The position numbers and the translations under genes were made by a program. This document shows positions 60,680 to 64,000 of a stretch of DNA of 64,000 nucleotides, in pieces. How positions within the stretch are numbered: position 1 is the stretch's first letter; every line of letters begins with the position of its first letter. The stretch covers positions 18,027,009 to 18,091,008 of the forward strand of contig CM055196.1 in NCBI GenBank assembly GCA_029224185.1, read 5' to 3'. Source of the DNA: Karalla daura (Eukaryota > Chordata > Actinopteri > Chaetodontiformes > Leiognathidae). The notes under the pieces were generated by a model. It saw only the letters and a list, made by a program, of their open reading frames with translations. It was not told the DNA's origin and did no database searches.

Positions 60680-60965
60680 TGTGACTGGTGCCTTGGCAAA
60701 TACTGCTTTTGCTTCACAGCGGCAAAGTCCCAGGTTCAAATCCCAGGCCTGAAGGGCCTCTCTGTGTGGAATTTGCAAGCATCTGCATGGGTTTACTCCA
60801 GGTACTCCAATTTCCTCCCACAGTCCAAAAACACATTTGGACCAATTGGAGACTCTAAATTGCCTTAATGTGTGAATGTGAGAGGGAATGGTGTGTGCAT
60901 CGTGTCCAGGGTGTGTTTTCTGTCTGAAATCTAAACTATAAGCACTGGAGATGTGCTGGATAAAT
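60680..60965 (+). repeat. SINE-like dispersed repeat, near full length
   Basis: GGTGCCTTGGCAAATACTGC, AGGTTCAAATCCCAGG (B-box-like), GTGTGGAATTTGCAAGCATC, CCTCCCACAGTCCAAAAACA, GGAGACTCTAAATTGCC and CGTGTCCAGGGTGTG in family order. Confidence 0.72.
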
Positions 60966-60969
60966 TTCA

Positions 60970-63900
60970 CGCATTCTCATGTTGGACAATCATCCAGTGT
61001 TGGCCTGTAATGCTGATACTTGTGCACGCACATTGTCATGGGGAGTCGCTCCTGTCTTAATGTCTTTATAATGTCTCCGAAAAATTGAGATAGTAGCCAA
61101 CAGTAGGTTGGCCTGGCTCAAAATATGCCTACCTGGACCTCTCAGCCTCACGAATTAACACACTGTATCTTGTCTGACATTTGCAAAATGGCTCATTGTG
61201 GTTTTGCAGAACAGCTTGGTTCAACAGGAAATGAAAACAAAACACTACGACAACATCAAGGCAGTAGCAAGAAAGGAAAAAAAAAACATGACAGAGCTCA
61301 GCAAAATTAAGTAATCCACTGAGAAACCGCATCAAGAAAAGAAGACAAAGGCAACGCAGCATCCTGCAAGTTGTGCTCAACACGACTAAAATTAGCATTT
61401 TTATCTAATTTTCCTGAAAAGTCCACTTCAGCAAATCTCACGCACACAATCCCAGTGAAGAGCAGCTGACAATTTGTCTATTTAACCCACCTAAATCATG
61501 ACAGAGTGACAAACGTCAGCCAATCAGAGGCAGAGCAGGGGCGGGTCCTCACAGAATGAAATCAACAGTGTGCGCTTTTGGAGCACCGGGCCTCCGGAGC
61601 AGCGGTCGTTTGTTTTCCAGATTACGAGCTGTCCAACAAAACCCTGTTTGGTCCAATGGGACATTTCTCCTACTGTAGGGGGTTTGGAGTAATGGTTCAT
61701 GGGAACAATGGGCAATCCCGGCCGGATCGATGTTTTAATGATTCATACCAACAAAGCTAAGACTTGTGTTGGGTATCAATACTTGCATCAATAGGATCAA
61801 TAGAAAAAGAAAATGGGATGAGCGCGAGTCTTGGTTCCCCCTGCCGTTGTGTTTATTCTATCATTTACCTTTAGAAACCGTCTTGTTTTTTTAACACACA
61901 CAGTTAACTTGTTTAGAGACAAACAAAAAAAAGTGTTATACAGACTGTGGTGAGAGCCAGGATAATACGAAACACAGTAATAATACTATTCACCTTATGA
62001 ATCACGTCTGCATGATATTGCTGCACATTACTGCACACTAATGGAAAGGTCTCAGATCAATACAGGTAATTCTGCCTGTGTTTACTACTTTTAACTGGAT
62101 CGAAAGCAAATTTTGTGGCATAGCTCATCCATGGTGTGAACAACTGAAAGCGTGTGTACATTCATCAATACAGGCATCGTAATAATCATAATAATAATGA
62201 TAAAAAAAGGCAAGAAAAACCTCCTATATATTCTGTGCAGAACAGATTCACTGTGATTCTGACACGGTAACAGCTTGGCTCTTGCACTGAGAGAATTCAC
62301 TCTGAATACTGTTGTACATTGCAGCAAAGTGATGAGGAGGCATAATGTGTGTCTGCACACCAATCTCCATGACCAGACAAGCCATTTTCATCTGTATGTA
62401 AATGCTGAGTATGTAAATAATCCATGCAGCAGTAGAGGAGGAGATGGCTGTTGGGCTCCAGTTTATCGTTTTCGCAGCCTTTGATCCACTGATCTCAGGG
62501 CGTTCACTACAGCCGATATCTTTTTTACAACGCGACGACATTCGAGGCAGATCGCTGTCACAAAACAGGCACGAATTTCCGCTTTTTGATTCATTGACTC
62601 AAGCTGGGTCAGGGTTTCTGGGCTGCTAGATTGGATGGAAGTGGAGTAAAGCAGAGCAAATGCCTTCTAACAACAATGAAATTGAGGTGATGCGTTTTCT
62701 CACATATCTCCTTATTTCCTAATGCAGTGATTCTGCATTCATTCCGAGTAACTTTAATCTTGTTCTGGAAAATTCCATTAATCTTTGACGTTGCTTGCAA
62801 TACAAAAGAGGATAAAAATGCTGAGTGGTGTAAAAAAACATTGATGCCATATTTTATATCCTCACACTACGTTACCCAGGCCCAAGTGCAGAACATGCTA
62901 GTCTATTTCCCTGCTTAATGCAGCACATTCAAAGTGAATTAATGAAAAACCCCCCGCGTGGAATGTGTGTTATTGGCTCAGCCTCGAAGACGAGTTGTCA
63001 AAGAAATCGAATCAAATGGAGGGACAGCCATTTTGTCCTTGCCATATAGATTATTTATCAATCTGACCGTCCGCAGTGACGCATGCCTGCTTTTAGAGTC
63101 CGTTCACACACACAGTATCCTCACATCAACCTACCAGCTGGTCACAATCTGTTTTTCAGTTCAGGGTTGACTGACCACAGATACATTCCCTTTCTGACAT
63201 TGTATCACTGGGTAAAAATATATAAACCCTCATTAAAACGTAATTTAAGGTTCCGATGAAAATCTGTGAAGTTTCTCCAGATTAAAGTACATAAATATGA
63301 TGTAATAAATCTGTAATATACGGACGGCTATAAAATGTTAATCATCACCTCCACAACATCCTTTTAAATCTGCCACAGTGAAGCGTTTTCAATGGATGAA
63401 AACAAAGAAAATGAAATAATGCAGAGGCTTGAGAGCGTTCAGAGTAGGGAAAGAAAAAAAAACATCTCTGGGTTTTTTTCTCTCCCACCGCTTCTGTCTT
63501 TCACAATGATCTTAATCTGCGATGAGGAAGGCTGCCTGCTTCCCATCCCTCACTCTCACTCCTCCATTTCGCAGTCATTTGCATGGGCAGGAGAGGAGCT
63601 GGCGCAGAACACATTTGGGTGCCAGGTTCCTCTCATTAAGTCACCTGTCACTTCAGGACTATTATACCAGCCTCATATTAGCATCACCTCTCCCTCCCAA
63701 TAAAGCACCTGGAGGCCACGGCCAGCCCGCAGGCTGATGGCAGCCTACACATCTCACATCAGCCACTTCTGCCTCATGCAGCAATACATCACATCGCTCA
63801 TAATGGATTGCTGATTTTCATAATGTGCATAACATACACAATGCCAAGTGGTGTAATGTATTCTACTGAACACAAAAATTACACCCATTGCGGTACATAA

Positions 63901-64000
63901 TCAAACACAGCAAACGCTCCTCGCTGACTGTCGTGTTATGTCAGGATGAAGGAGTGGGGGGAGGGGGCACAGTGAAAATCCTCTGCATCGCTGCCAGGGG
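60970..64000. other. Kv4 intron 1, right edge of window, no recognised element
   Basis: Unique AT-rich DNA. No exon with T1-domain or S1-S5 signatures was found here or elsewhere from 33778 to 64000, so Kv4 exon 1 lies beyond the right edge. Confidence 0.5.

Overview
The window looks like nuclear DNA of a ray-finned (teleost) fish. Evidence: vertebrate split genes with GT-AG introns, long CA/TG and GATA microsatellites, fish-type short interspersed repeats and small DNA-transposon remnants, and a parietopsin gene, an opsin class that mammals lack. Genes were read by joining exons whose splice phases agree and whose translations continue known protein families.

Layout. (1) 1-3846, minus strand: the first nine coding exons of hsp90b1 (endoplasmin/GRP94); the 3' part of the gene lies left of the window. 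Its promoter at about 3960-4100 carries two exact ER stress response elements. (2) 4100-5100: short intergenic stretch with a (GATA)n array of about 140 bp. (3) 5188-15376, plus strand: nt5dc3, 14 coding exons, 569 aa, complete. HSP90B1 and NT5DC3 are also neighbours in mammals (established knowledge). (4) 17395-20980, plus strand: parietopsin, 4 exons, 353 aa, with the Gln113/Glu181 counterion pattern typical of this class and an OTX/CRX-type palindrome about 210 bp upstream. (5) 24701-26688, plus strand: an orphan class A GPCR, 2 exons, 567 aa, with a third intracellular loop of about 260 residues; I cannot name it. (6) 28634-33777, minus strand: the last five coding exons of a Kv4 (Shal, kcnd) potassium channel. 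Its first exon (T1 domain, S1-S5 and most of the pore) is not in the window, so everything from 33778 to 64000 is read as one first intron of more than 30 kb. No further coding exon was found there; it holds repeats and unique AT-rich DNA.

The genes do not form a functional unit. They are an ER chaperone, a mitochondrial HAD-family phosphatase-like protein, a pineal/parietal photoreceptor opsin, an orphan receptor and a neuronal A-type potassium channel. The most notable non-genic content is a family of TTAA-flanked, piggyBac-like MITEs (three near-complete and two partial copies), a hAT-like element in the parietopsin 3' UTR, a decayed tandem array in nt5dc3 intron 1, and a decayed tandem array of about 750-bp units abutting the Kv4 exon 2 acceptor.
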